A stretch of 39,497 nucleotides of DNA, from contig DDET01000022.1 of the NCBI GenBank assembly GCA_002336915.1, forward strand, positions 49,635 through 89,131. Direction: 5' to 3'. A program made the translations under genes and the position numbers. Source of the DNA: Bacteroidetes bacterium UBA1947. Its GTDB lineage: Bacteria; Bacteroidota; Bacteroidia; Chitinophagales; Chitinophagaceae. Every line of letters begins with the position of its first letter. The stretch's first letter is position 1. Below, one piece after another: positions 23,308-32,119 of this stretch. The notes beneath the pieces are model-generated. The model worked only from the letters and a program-made list of their open reading frames with translations. It made no database searches and had not been told where the DNA came from.

Positions 23308-23802
23308 ATGCAAAATTTCGAATTTCCCTACGAGCGCACACTGAAAACACAACTGCCTGCAGCTATACAGGCCTTGATAGGTGAGGCAGAAGCCATTGCT
23401 GACAAGGCATATGCGCCGTATTCCCACTTTAAAGTAGGTGCAGCCCTGCAACTGGCCGATGGCAGCACTATAACGGGCTGCAACCACGAAAATGCCTCCT
23501 ATCCCGTAGGTATATGTGCCGAAAGAGCAGCTTTGACAGCCATGGATATGACTGATAAGGCAAAAGGACTGAAGGCCATAGCAGTGACCTACAAGGCCAG
23601 GGAACATAGCCTTGGCGCCCCGGTTGCACCCTGCGGTATGTGCCGGCAGGCCATACTGGAAGTGCAGCAATGGCAGGGCCGGCCCGTGGAGGTGTACATA
23701 CACGGGCCCAATGGCGAGGTGATATACCTGGCCGATGCAAGCTACCTATTACCTTTCTCCTTCGGCAGTAGCGACCTGCATGCAGCAAAGGCTAATATAT
23801 AA
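23308..23802 (+). CDS. cdd: Cytidine deaminase
   Basis: Converts cytidine or deoxycytidine to uridine in pyrimidine salvage. The zinc and catalytic motifs are present: NASYPVGICAERAAL (Cys ligand and proton-shuttling Glu) near residue 72, and APCGMCRQ (two Cys ligands) near 110. YAPYSHFKVGAAL near 37 and the asparagine in CNHENASYP form the nucleoside pocket. The product is 164 residues, with an N-terminal extension of about 25 compared with the 130-residue tetrameric enzymes. It has no signal peptide and is cytoplasmic. It follows crcB by nine bases. Confidence 0.95.
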   Translation: MQNFEFPYERTLKTQLPAAIQALIGEAEAIADKAYAPYSHFKVGAALQLADGSTITGCNHENASYPVGICAERAALTAMDMTDKAKGLKAIAVTYKAREHSLGAPVAPCGMCRQAILEVQQWQGRPVEVYIHGPNGEVIYLADASYLLPFSFGSSDLHAAKANI

Positions 23803-23816
23803 GCCCTTTTTCCTTT

Positions 23817-23847
23817 TTGATTAATCCCCCGCGGTTTGCTAATTTAG
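23817..23847 (+). promoter_or_regulatory. Predicted promoter for sucB
   Basis: TTG (23817-23819), 20 bases of spacer and TAATTTAG (23840-23847; seven of eight fit TAnnTTTG), 22 bases before the ATG. It allows sucB to be transcribed independently of cdd. Confidence 0.45.
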
Positions 23848-23869
23848 CGGCGGAAAATGTTGTTTTTAA

Positions 23870-25096
23870 ATGATAGAGATAAAAGTACCAACGGTAGGCG
23901 AATCGATAACGGAAGTAAGCTTAGTAAAATGGCTTAAAAAGGACGGGGACTATGTGGACCGTGACGAAGTGCTGTGCGAGCTGGAATCGGAGAAAGCAAC
24001 CTTTGAACTGAATGCCGAAAAAGCCGGCATACTGCATATAGTAGCACAGGAAGGCGCAACGCTGAACATAGGTGATGTGGCCTGCAAAATAGACGAGACC
24101 GCGGCGAAGCCAGCGGGAGCGCCCGAAGCTAAACAGGAAGAAAAACCTGCGGCGGCACCCGCAAAAGCTGCAGCTGAAAAGCCAAAAGAAGAAAGTAAAA
24201 CAGCAGCGCCAAGCGATGTGAAGGCTACCCCCGTAGCACAAGCCATCATGAGCGATAAGCAAGTGAAGCCAACGGAGGTGAAGGGCAGTGGCAGCAAAGG
24301 CCGGATACTGAAGCAGGATGTGCTGGAAGCAATAGCACACCCGGGCCGTAAGGGCGAAGGTGCCAACAGCCGCGAAGAGCGAAGGGATAAAATGACCAAT
24401 CTCCGCAAAACGGTATCGCGCCGCCTTGTGGAAGCAAAAAATACGACTGCTATGCTCACCACCTTCAACGAGGTGGATATGGGCCGCATCATGGAGATAC
24501 GCAAGCAGTACAAGGATAAATTCAAAGAAGCGCATGGTGTAAACCTGGGCTTCATGTCGTTCTTTACAAAGGCCTGCTGCATAGCATTGCAGGAATGGCC
24601 TGCGGTGAACGCCTATATAGATGGCGACAGCATAGTATACCACGAGTACTGCGACATATCGATAGCAGTATCGGCGCCAAAGGGACTGGTAGTGCCGGTG
24701 ATACGCAATGCGGAAAGCATGAGCATGGCAGAGATAGAAGCAAAGGTGGTGGAACTGGCAGGCAAGGCGCGTGACAATAAACTAAGCATGGAAGAAATGA
24801 CCGGCGGTACCTTTACCATCACCAATGGTGGTGTGTTCGGTTCGCTGATGTCGACACCTATCATCAATATTCCGCAATCGGCCATACTGGGTATGCACAA
24901 GATACAGGAGCGCCCCATGGTGATAAACGGTGAGATAAAAGTACGACCAATGATGTATGTGGCAGTAAGCTACGATCACCGGATAATAGACGGGCGCGAG
25001 TCCGTAAGTTTCCTCGTAAGGGTGAAAGAATTATTAGAAAACCCTGAACTCCTGCTTTTCGGACAGGACCCTGTCAAGACACTGCTTGAAGTATAA
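23870..25096 (+). CDS. sucB: Dihydrolipoyllysine-residue succinyltransferase (2-oxoglutarate dehydrogenase E2)
   Basis: The E2 core of the 2-oxoglutarate dehydrogenase complex, which passes succinyl groups from lipoate to CoA in the TCA cycle. The order is: lipoyl domain (1-78) with the modified lysine in LESEKATFELNA near 43, an Ala/Lys/Glu-rich linker, a subunit-binding domain (about 122-162, KGSGSKGRILKQDVL) and the catalytic domain ending in SYDHRIIDGRESV. The lipoyl motif EKA with VGESITEV, together with the EWPAVNAYIDGD block, are hallmarks of SucB and separate it from the other E2 at 5015-6385. No sucA or lpd gene is adjacent; the preceding gene is cdd. Length 408 is typical. Confidence 0.94.
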   Translation: MIEIKVPTVGESITEVSLVKWLKKDGDYVDRDEVLCELESEKATFELNAEKAGILHIVAQEGATLNIGDVACKIDETAAKPAGAPEAKQEEKPAAAPAKAAAEKPKEESKTAAPSDVKATPVAQAIMSDKQVKPTEVKGSGSKGRILKQDVLEAIAHPGRKGEGANSREERRDKMTNLRKTVSRRLVEAKNTTAMLTTFNEVDMGRIMEIRKQYKDKFKEAHGVNLGFMSFFTKACCIALQEWPAVNAYIDGDSIVYHEYCDISIAVSAPKGLVVPVIRNAESMSMAEIEAKVVELAGKARDNKLSMEEMTGGTFTITNGGVFGSLMSTPIINIPQSAILGMHKIQERPMVINGEIKVRPMMYVAVSYDHRIIDGRESVSFLVRVKELLENPELLLFGQDPVKTLLEV

Positions 25097-25160
25097 TGCG
25101 TACACATTGACCGGTACGCCTAAACCCACATATTAGTTCTGATTTTTTTTAAAATTGCCG

Positions 25161-26318
25161 ATGCAATATATCTGGGAACACATCAAGACCATACTGGAGA
25201 CCTACAAAGGAGGTGCGCCACTGTCGTACTTTCTGAAGAATTATTTTAAGCAATATCCCATACTGGGCAGCAGGGACAGGAAGATACTGAGCGAAATGGC
25301 CTACAACTGGTATCGCTGCGAAAAAGGCATGCCGCCTGAAATGCCATTCGAAGAAAAGGTAATAGCTGCATTGTACCTGTGCGGCACACAAACCAAACTG
25401 ATAGAGCCTGTTGTGAATGGGCCGCTGCAATCGCTTTGGCTGAGCTACAAGCAAGACCGCATACAAGTGCTGGAAGATAACGGCATTACATTCCACATAC
25501 AGGATATATTCCCCTACGAGTATGAACTGTCGGATGGCATTAGCAGGGAAGACTGGCTGTACTCCATATTATCGCAGCCCGACCTGTTCCTGCGTGTGCG
25601 CAAGAAGCTGGAGCGTATTACTACATTGCTGCATCAGAATGGTATAGCTTACCAAATGCTTTCGGACAATTGCATGGCATTGCCCAATGGAGTATCGATA
25701 GATAAAATACTGCAGGCAGACGACTACGTGGTGCAGGATGCCTCGTCGCAATTGACGGGGAATTATTTTGAGCCGCAGCCGGACCAATACTGGTATGACT
25801 GCTGCGCCGGTGCGGGAGGAAAATCCATCTTGCTGAAAGATATGGAACCGAACATAAACCTGTACGTATCGGACAAACGCGGCAGTATATTGGATAACCT
25901 AGAAGAAAGGTTTCGCCTATATCATCATAAACTACCCGAATCATTTTTGCTGGATGTTACTGATGACGAACAACTGGAGCTGTCATTCGACGGACAATTG
26001 TTTGATGGTATAATAGCGGATGTGCCCTGCACGGGTTCGGGTACCTGGGCACGCACACCGGAACAGATGTATTTTTACGATCCTTCGCACCTGGATAATG
26101 TATCCATGCTGCAGCGCAAAATAGCGACCAATGTTGCGAACTACATTGAGCCCGGTGGCAAGCTGATATATATTACCTGCTCTGTGTTCAAACAGGAGAA
26201 TGAAGAAGCAGTAGCACACCTGCTAAATGAGACATCATTAGTGGAAGAGCATACAGAATTAATTAACGGCCTGGATTATAAGGCCGATAGTATGTTTGTG
26301 AGTGTTTTGCGGAATTAA
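25161..26318 (+). CDS. RsmB/NOP-family RNA cytosine-5 methyltransferase
   Basis: Methylates C5 of cytosine in RNA using S-adenosylmethionine. The 385-residue product has an N-terminal helical region (1-170) that matches NusB-like or target-binding parts of the family only loosely, then a Rossmann methyltransferase domain. The SAM loop is DCCAGAGGKS near residue 213. The two catalytic cysteines are in DVPCTGSGTW (motif IV) near 290 and YITCSVF (motif VI) near 338. The start is ATG 25161; the open frame reaches two codons further to TTG. It is shorter than E. coli RsmB (429), so the exact RNA target, 16S C967 or another site, is open. It ends at a bidirectional terminator shared with the subtilase cluster. 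Confidence 0.88.
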   Translation: MQYIWEHIKTILETYKGGAPLSYFLKNYFKQYPILGSRDRKILSEMAYNWYRCEKGMPPEMPFEEKVIAALYLCGTQTKLIEPVVNGPLQSLWLSYKQDRIQVLEDNGITFHIQDIFPYEYELSDGISREDWLYSILSQPDLFLRVRKKLERITTLLHQNGIAYQMLSDNCMALPNGVSIDKILQADDYVVQDASSQLTGNYFEPQPDQYWYDCCAGAGGKSILLKDMEPNINLYVSDKRGSILDNLEERFRLYHHKLPESFLLDVTDDEQLELSFDGQLFDGIIADVPCTGSGTWARTPEQMYFYDPSHLDNVSMLQRKIATNVANYIEPGGKLIYITCSVFKQENEEAVAHLLNETSLVEEHTELINGLDYKADSMFVSVLRN

Positions 26319-26383
26319 AGTGCAAAGAGATCATACGCAAACAGAGATGCAAAATCTTCGTCTCTGCGAAATGAAAATAAAAA

Positions 26384-26413
26384 AGCCCACGATCGAAATC
26401 GTGGGCTATGTTT
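26384..26413. terminator. Bidirectional rho-independent terminator
   Basis: A perfect ten-pair stem AGCCCACGAT/ATCGTGGGCT with loop CGAA (26384-26407), with an A-run on the left and a T-run on the right. It lies between two convergent genes and can serve both strands. Confidence 0.88.
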
Positions 26414-26427
26414 TTTATGTATCTGAA

Positions 26428-29400
26428 TTAATATTTCACCAGTTTTTGCTGCATCTTGCCATTGGCAGCAATAGCTTCCATGATATACATGCCGGATGAG
26501 AGGTATGCAGGTGCTGTCCAGCGCAGGTGGCTGATGCCGGGTTGCACGTACTGGTGGAAAGTGGTTATTGTTTTGCCCTGCATATCGGTCAATGAAAATG
26601 TTATTGCCTGGCTAAGTGCTGAATTCACATCCATCTTAATCACATCGCCTGAATGGAAATAGCTTGGATAGATATCCAGCCATGCCGCTTTTGAAATAGT
26701 TGTATGATTAACACTATTGGGATCGTACAGTATCAGCGATGCAGCACAGATGTCGGGAATGCCAAAGCCAAGCTGTGTTGTGGGAGTGGTGTAATGGTTA
26801 GCACTGCTATCGATCGCGTGGCGTAATAAGTATGGAGTAGGGTTGGGAGCGTATTGCATTAAACATGCAGCCCATCCTGCTATTTGTGGAGTAGAGAAAG
26901 AGGTGCCATCGTCGGTACCTATGGTGTTGCCTCCCAAAAACACAGGAGCTGATACACCCATGGCGCATACATCGGGTTTGGTACGGCCTGATGCGTTAGG
27001 GCCATAGCCGCTGTATGATGCAGGGCTGCCCGCGGCATTAACTGCACCTACCGTAAGGCCGCTGTCGGCATCGCCCGGGGTGAGGATGTAATGCCATGGT
27101 GTAGCTCCATCATTGCCGGCAGTGATCACGCACAGTATACCTTTTGTAGTGGCTGTATTTGCAGCTTGTGCTACACTTGTGGTATGGCCATCAAGATCGG
27201 CATAAACAAAACTGGTAAAAGGAGGATCGAAGTTATCGTAGCCCAGCGATGTGGAGATAATGTCTGCACCAAGACTATCTGCGCGTTCCATACCTGCTAT
27301 CATGTTGCTCAATTCAATAGGCTGTTCGGTAGGTATGTCTTCGGTGATATATAGTGCATACTGTGCCAAAGGGGCTGAACCAACGAAACTGTCGGGTATG
27401 TAGCCTGCCATTTGCGAGAGTACCTCCGTACCATGATATGATGTGCGGTAAACGGAATCCATATGAAGCACGAAATTGAAGGAATCAATAAGGCGGTTTC
27501 CGGCCCTGAGGCTATCGAAGCCAAAGTGCGTGTTCGTCTCAGTAAAGCCCTGATCGAGTACAGCAATAAGTTTGCCTTGCCCTTTAAAGCCCTGGTCGTG
27601 CAGGCAGTCGCCATTAACCTGGTGTGTCTGTGTCCAGGTGTGGTCGTAATAAGATTGCTGGCCGGTTGCTTTTGTGCTTTTGTTTTGAGTATTAGCAGGA
27701 TGCTCTGTTGCGAATTTCCCTTTGCCATTCTTAAGATGCAAAGTAGTGTTATAATAGCCTACCCATGTGGCTGATGCTACATAGGACTGACCCACGAGGT
27801 TCTGTATCTGGGAGGAATCCGTTAGCAAAACAACGCAGTCATTGAACCAACGGGATGTAGTATGCAACCTGCCACCGGTAAGTGAAAGTACATTGCGGAT
27901 GTAAACAGGCGATACAGGAAGATCAGAACTGTCGACAGCAATGCCTTGCGCAGCGCGCCGGTCCAAAGCCCTTTGCGAAAGGAAGGTAATCGGAGTATTG
28001 ATATCCGATGTGCCGTTCTTGTTTGTGAACTTAACCCTGAATGCCCATTGTGCAGGAGGCGTATTGTAATGTGTAATTACGTTGGCAGCAGCGCAGATAT
28101 CGGGGATGCCATAACCTAACTGCAGGCCGGGCGTAAGGAAGACGCTGCCTGTGCTGTCCACCGATTTACGCACGATCCAGGGCTTGATGCCCGGTGCAGA
28201 CTGCAGCAGGCATGCCGCCCAACCTGCCATTTGCGGGCAGGCAAAAGAAGTGCCGCTGCCCGTGCCTACGGCGTTACCGGGATTAAGAATATTGGTTGGT
28301 GCACCTTGCAGGCTTACATCCGGCTTCACTACACCCACATAATTGGGACCATAGCTGCTGAAGCCTGCGGGATTGCCTGAAGGGTCAACAGCACCTACAG
28401 AAAGCACGCTATCGCCATCGGCAGGTGTTTGTATATAATGCCATGGCCCACCGCCGGCATTGCCTGCGGCGTTGATGACTACTATACCTTTTTTAACGGC
28501 GATATTCGCACCTCTTACACAGACCGTGGATACACCATCGAGGTCGGCATAACTAAGATCGTTGCCAACATTTGCAGGCGCATCGAAGGTGGCATATATC
28601 AGGGATGCTGTGATCACGTCGGCACCAAGGCTGTCGGCCCTTTCCTGACCTGCTACCATGTTGTCCATCTCTGTAGCCTGTTCCGATCCGCCATCTTCCG
28701 TACTGTACAATGCATACATAGCGAGCGGAGCTGTACCTACGAAGCTATCCGGTACATAAGCTGCAATGGTGGAAAGGCATTCGCTACCGTGATATGAGCT
28801 ATTAAATACTGAGGTGTTTTTGTGTACAAAATTAAATGTGTCAATAAGGCGGCCCGATAGCCTCAGGCTATCGAACAGGAAATGGGTGTCCACCTCTGTA
28901 AAGCCTTCATCCAGCACCGCAATGAGCTTGCCCTGGCCTTTAAAGCCGAGATCGTGCATACAGCCGCCGTTTACCATGTTCACCTGGTTCCAGGTAAGGT
29001 CATAATAGCCGGGGGAAGCAGTGGCCTTTGCTGCAGGATGCGGTGCTTCCAGGTTAAATTTAGGATTGCCCGGACTTTTAAGATGCAGTCCGCTGGCATA
29101 GTAGGCGATCCATTTAATGGATGTGATATAAGGCTTATTCTGCAGGTTGAGTATCTGCGTGGAGTCATCCAATAGGATAACACAGGTATTCAGCCATTTT
29201 GAGGTAACGTGCAGCACACCGTTTGTCAGGGTAAGCACGCTATCAATATATGCAGGCGAAACGGGAAGATCGAGGCTATCGATGCCAATGCCCTGCGCAG
29301 TGCGCCTGTCCAGCGCCCTTTGCGAAAGGAAAGCTATAGGGTTAGTAATGTCGGATGTGCCGTTTTTGTTGGCGAAGGTGATCCTGAAAGCCCATTGTGC

Positions 29401-29472
29401 GGGTATTGCTTTGGCGGCATTGCAGAAAAACAAAACACAGGCAAGGCAGAATACGAAACTGCTTTTTTTCAT
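26428..29472 (-). CDS. Double subtilase (two S8 domains fused) with T9SS sorting domain
   Basis: A 1014-residue secreted serine protease made of two complete S8 units in tandem. Unit 1 (about 24-465) has catalytic Asp in AVLDEGF (near 186), His in SYHGSE (near 227), oxyanion Asn in NAAGNAGG and Ser in GTSFACPQMAG (near 408). Unit 2 (about 468-935) repeats the plan with AVLDQGF (near 639), SYHGTE (near 678), TAGNDGA and GTSFSTPQIAG (near 857). Both open with the same block, PAQWAFR...NKNGTSD...FLSQRALDRR, probably a propeptide or N-terminal domain. Only unit 2 is followed by a T9SS C-terminal sorting domain (about 940-1014, PSYFHSGD...SGMYIMEAIA). A signal peptide covers residues 1-22. All catalytic residues are kept. 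It lies 58 bases behind a single-unit homologue on the same strand. Confidence 0.93.
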   Translation of the reverse strand: MKKSSFVFCLACVLFFCNAAKAIPAQWAFRITFANKNGTSDITNPIAFLSQRALDRRTAQGIGIDSLDLPVSPAYIDSVLTLTNGVLHVTSKWLNTCVILLDDSTQILNLQNKPYITSIKWIAYYASGLHLKSPGNPKFNLEAPHPAAKATASPGYYDLTWNQVNMVNGGCMHDLGFKGQGKLIAVLDEGFTEVDTHFLFDSLRLSGRLIDTFNFVHKNTSVFNSSYHGSECLSTIAAYVPDSFVGTAPLAMYALYSTEDGGSEQATEMDNMVAGQERADSLGADVITASLIYATFDAPANVGNDLSYADLDGVSTVCVRGANIAVKKGIVVINAAGNAGGGPWHYIQTPADGDSVLSVGAVDPSGNPAGFSSYGPNYVGVVKPDVSLQGAPTNILNPGNAVGTGSGTSFACPQMAGWAACLLQSAPGIKPWIVRKSVDSTGSVFLTPGLQLGYGIPDICAAANVITHYNTPPAQWAFRVKFTNKNGTSDINTPITFLSQRALDRRAAQGIAVDSSDLPVSPVYIRNVLSLTGGRLHTTSRWFNDCVVLLTDSSQIQNLVGQSYVASATWVGYYNTTLHLKNGKGKFATEHPANTQNKSTKATGQQSYYDHTWTQTHQVNGDCLHDQGFKGQGKLIAVLDQGFTETNTHFGFDSLRAGNRLIDSFNFVLHMDSVYRTSYHGTEVLSQMAGYIPDSFVGSAPLAQYALYITEDIPTEQPIELSNMIAGMERADSLGADIISTSLGYDNFDPPFTSFVYADLDGHTTSVAQAANTATTKGILCVITAGNDGATPWHYILTPGDADSGLTVGAVNAAGSPASYSGYGPNASGRTKPDVCAMGVSAPVFLGGNTIGTDDGTSFSTPQIAGWAACLMQYAPNPTPYLLRHAIDSSANHYTTPTTQLGFGIPDICAASLILYDPNSVNHTTISKAAWLDIYPSYFHSGDVIKMDVNSALSQAITFSLTDMQGKTITTFHQYVQPGISHLRWTAPAYLSSGMYIMEAIAANGKMQQKLVKY

Positions 29473-29530
29473 TCTGAAAAATAAGTTAAGACCAATAATA
29501 TTTAAGCGGTTCGCAATAGTAAAAAGGTGA

Positions 29531-31237
29531 TCAATATTTTACCAGCCTCGAGGTATAATCCCCACTTTCGGTAAGCGCTTTAAAAATATAAACACCTGCG
29601 GACAAGCCAGCAGGAATAGTGAACGCATTGTTTTGATACCCTTCCTTTATACTTGTTTTAAATACCGCAATTATCCTGCCGTTTATATCGGCCAGTATGA
29701 AGGACGCATTTTCATTGCGACCTGCATTGGTAACAATGCTCAAGGTAGTTTCCGAATGCAGGTAAGTAGGATAAACATTGATAGCGCCGGTTGACGCGGG
29801 CGTTAATTCATTCACAGCCACTAGCTGGGCAAGGGTATTTTTAGCAGCGCAGAAATTAGGTACTCCGTAACCTATCTGTGTGCCAGGATTATTGTAATGA
29901 TCTGCATTTTCCCTTATCGCGTTGCGTACCTGCGACGGTGTAGCCCCGGGATTGGCCTGCCATATACAGGCCGCCCAGCCTGCGACCTGTGGGGTAGCAA
30001 AAGAAGTACCGTTGGAGGTGAAATAACCGCCGCCGGTAGTGAATACGTTAGCAGGATCGCCCTGTGAACAGATGTCGGGTTTTACCACTGAATTTGAATT
30101 GGGGCCAAAACCACTAAAAGGTGCAGGATTTTTTGAACCATCAACCGCGCCAACGGTAAGTGCGCTGTCCGCATCGCCGGGAGTGAGGATGTGGTTCCAT
30201 GCATTGCCGCCTTCATTGCCCGCAGTAATCACAAACAGTATGCCTTTTCTTACTGCCCAGTTGGCCGCCTGCGCTGCTATGGTAGATACGCCGTTAAGGT
30301 CGGCATAGGTAAGACTGGCTGCAGGAAAATCGTCGAAGATATTATAGCCAAGTGATGAGGTAACTATATCCGCACCCATGCTATCTGCACGCTCTGTAGC
30401 TGCGGCCATATTATCCATTTCTATTGGCTGCTCGCTTTGTGTGTCTTCGGTAATGTAGAGTATTATTTGTGCCAGGGGCGCCGAGCCAATAAAGGTATTA
30501 GGCACATAGCCTGCTACGGTAGACAATACCTGTGTGCCATGATCGGAGAAGCCGTAAACGCCTGTGGTCTTCTTTACAAAATTGTATGTTTCCAGTAGTC
30601 TGCCTGATTGCCTGAGGCTATCGAAACCGGGATGTACATCTACTTCCGTAAAGCCCTGGTCGAGTACAGCGATCAGTTTTCCTTGTCCTTTGAAATTGAG
30701 ATCGTGCAGGCAGTCGCCATTTAACATCGTAGTTTGCCCCCAGGTGAGATTATAAAAAGCCGGCTGCCCTGTTCCTTTTGGCGCTGTGTGTACAGGAGTC
30801 AATTGCTCATTGGCGAATTTGCCTTGCCCGCCATCCGGATTCTTACTATGAAGTGTGCCGGTGTAATGTGCAATGTATTTGACCGAGGTTACGTATGGCT
30901 TGTTCTGGAGATTGGCTATCTGTGCGGAATCAGACAGAAGGATAACACAATCATTCAGCCATTTTGATGTAACATGCAATATCCCGTTAGTAGATGAAAG
31001 TACATCGTTGATGTAAACAGGGGAAACGGGAAGATCGGCACTGTCGACAGCTATACCATGCACAGCGCGCCTGTCGAGGGCCCTTTGGGAAAGAAAAGCA
31101 GATGGATTGTTGAGACTGGATGTACCATTCTTATTAGCGAACGTGACCCTGAATGCCCATTGTGCGGCATTAGCACTTTTCGCGTCAGCAAATAAGAGAA
31201 AAGAAACAAAACACAGAACAACGCCGCACCTTTTCAT
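29531..31237 (-). CDS. Subtilase (S8 peptidase) with T9SS sorting domain
   Basis: A 568-residue secreted serine protease, the single-unit homologue of the double subtilase downstream. A signal peptide (1-24, ending SANA) is followed by the shared N-terminal block AQWAFRVTFANKNGTSS...FLSQRALDRR. The catalytic triad is Asp in AVLDQGFTEVD (near 192), His in DHGTQVLS (near 232) and Ser in GTSFATPQVAG (near 410), with the oxyanion Asn in TAGNEGG. A T9SS sorting domain occupies about 490-568 (NVYPTYLHSETTLSI...PAGLSAGVYIFKA). It starts 11 bases after the lipoprotein stop codon, so the three genes probably form one operon. The product is expected at the cell surface or in the medium; the substrate is unknown. 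Confidence 0.93.
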   Translation of the reverse strand: MKRCGVVLCFVSFLLFADAKSANAAQWAFRVTFANKNGTSSLNNPSAFLSQRALDRRAVHGIAVDSADLPVSPVYINDVLSSTNGILHVTSKWLNDCVILLSDSAQIANLQNKPYVTSVKYIAHYTGTLHSKNPDGGQGKFANEQLTPVHTAPKGTGQPAFYNLTWGQTTMLNGDCLHDLNFKGQGKLIAVLDQGFTEVDVHPGFDSLRQSGRLLETYNFVKKTTGVYGFSDHGTQVLSTVAGYVPNTFIGSAPLAQIILYITEDTQSEQPIEMDNMAAATERADSMGADIVTSSLGYNIFDDFPAASLTYADLNGVSTIAAQAANWAVRKGILFVITAGNEGGNAWNHILTPGDADSALTVGAVDGSKNPAPFSGFGPNSNSVVKPDICSQGDPANVFTTGGGYFTSNGTSFATPQVAGWAACIWQANPGATPSQVRNAIRENADHYNNPGTQIGYGVPNFCAAKNTLAQLVAVNELTPASTGAINVYPTYLHSETTLSIVTNAGRNENASFILADINGRIIAVFKTSIKEGYQNNAFTIPAGLSAGVYIFKALTESGDYTSRLVKY

Positions 31238-31248
31238 AACAGTTCATA

Positions 31249-31989
31249 TTAATTATGGTCTGTAGCCCGCATCCTAACGGAGTAACCTTCCTGGCATGAA
31301 TTAACACCGGAAGAATCAGGCTGTTGTACCCAATGCGTCAACTCGCGATAGATCATGCCCACATTCTTGGCATACACTTCTTTTGAGTAGGTCTTATAAG
31401 AATAAGCGCCCGGGCCATCAGCTGTATTCAATGATTCGTCAGCTTCGTTAACGGTAACGGTATTATCAAAGTTTACAAAGCCTGTATTGTACGGCTGGCC
31501 TACGTTTGCATAGGTGTAAACCCAATTATTAAAGTAAGTATAATCCTGGTCGGCAGTAGGGATATAGCTATTGCCATTCCAGTAGAGGCCGTCGATGATA
31601 GGGAAAGTAAGCTTAATAAATTTCAGGTTGCTTTGAGAATACTCCAGGGCGTATTCAGTAGGTGTAACAAGTATATTCCCCTGTGTGTGCCATGAAGAAC
31701 TGTCGGCACGACGCTGGCGTATCTCGATCCTGTAAGACCTTCTCATGCTGTCGTCCGAAAAGGTATCGGCAACGGTATAACGTAACAGCCAGTGTGTCTG
31801 TACGGTAGAGCAATCGAAGCTATTATATTTGGTAGAATCAACACTATACTCAACATATTTACCTAATTCAAGTGGGAAATAGGCCTTTGTTTGTACGGTT
31901 GAATTATCAATGGTTTGCTTCCTGCACGAAGAAATGAAAGAAGATATTGCTATTGCCAGTACGCCGACAAGTAAAAATTTTCTATTCAT
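31249..31989 (-). CDS. Lipoprotein of unknown function, first gene of the subtilase cluster
   Basis: I do not recognise the family. The ATG at 31987-31989 was chosen because it gives a classical lipoprotein signal (MNRKFLLVG...SSFISSC) with the lipidated Cys at residue 22; the open frame extends eight codons further. The mature part is about 225 residues, rich in Tyr, Thr, Ser and Asp, with alternating hydrophobic patterns that suggest a beta-sandwich or barrel. It begins YFPLELGKYVEYSVDS, an opening shared by many small Bacteroidota lipoproteins. No catalytic motif is seen. It is 11 bases ahead of a T9SS subtilase and on the same strand, so a link with the peptidases (anchor, chaperone or inhibitor) is possible but not shown. 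Confidence 0.8.
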   Translation of the reverse strand: MNRKFLLVGVLAIAISSFISSCRKQTIDNSTVQTKAYFPLELGKYVEYSVDSTKYNSFDCSTVQTHWLLRYTVADTFSDDSMRRSYRIEIRQRRADSSSWHTQGNILVTPTEYALEYSQSNLKFIKLTFPIIDGLYWNGNSYIPTADQDYTYFNNWVYTYANVGQPYNTGFVNFDNTVTVNEADESLNTADGPGAYSYKTYSKEVYAKNVGMIYRELTHWVQQPDSSGVNSCQEGYSVRMRATDHN

Positions 31990-32119
31990 AATATTAGACA
32001 AAGCTGTTTTCAATCCCGTAAATATAATTAAAGAAACGAAAAGTAGTATGTTATTACGACTACATAAATATACTATTTTTTGGCCGTAAAAATGGAATTT
32101 ATTGTTGATTAATTTAATA

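Noticed and set aside
26428..29472. The double subtilase as two separate genes or a pseudogene
   Set aside because: The frame is continuous, both catalytic triads are intact and no internal signal peptide or stop codon separates the units.
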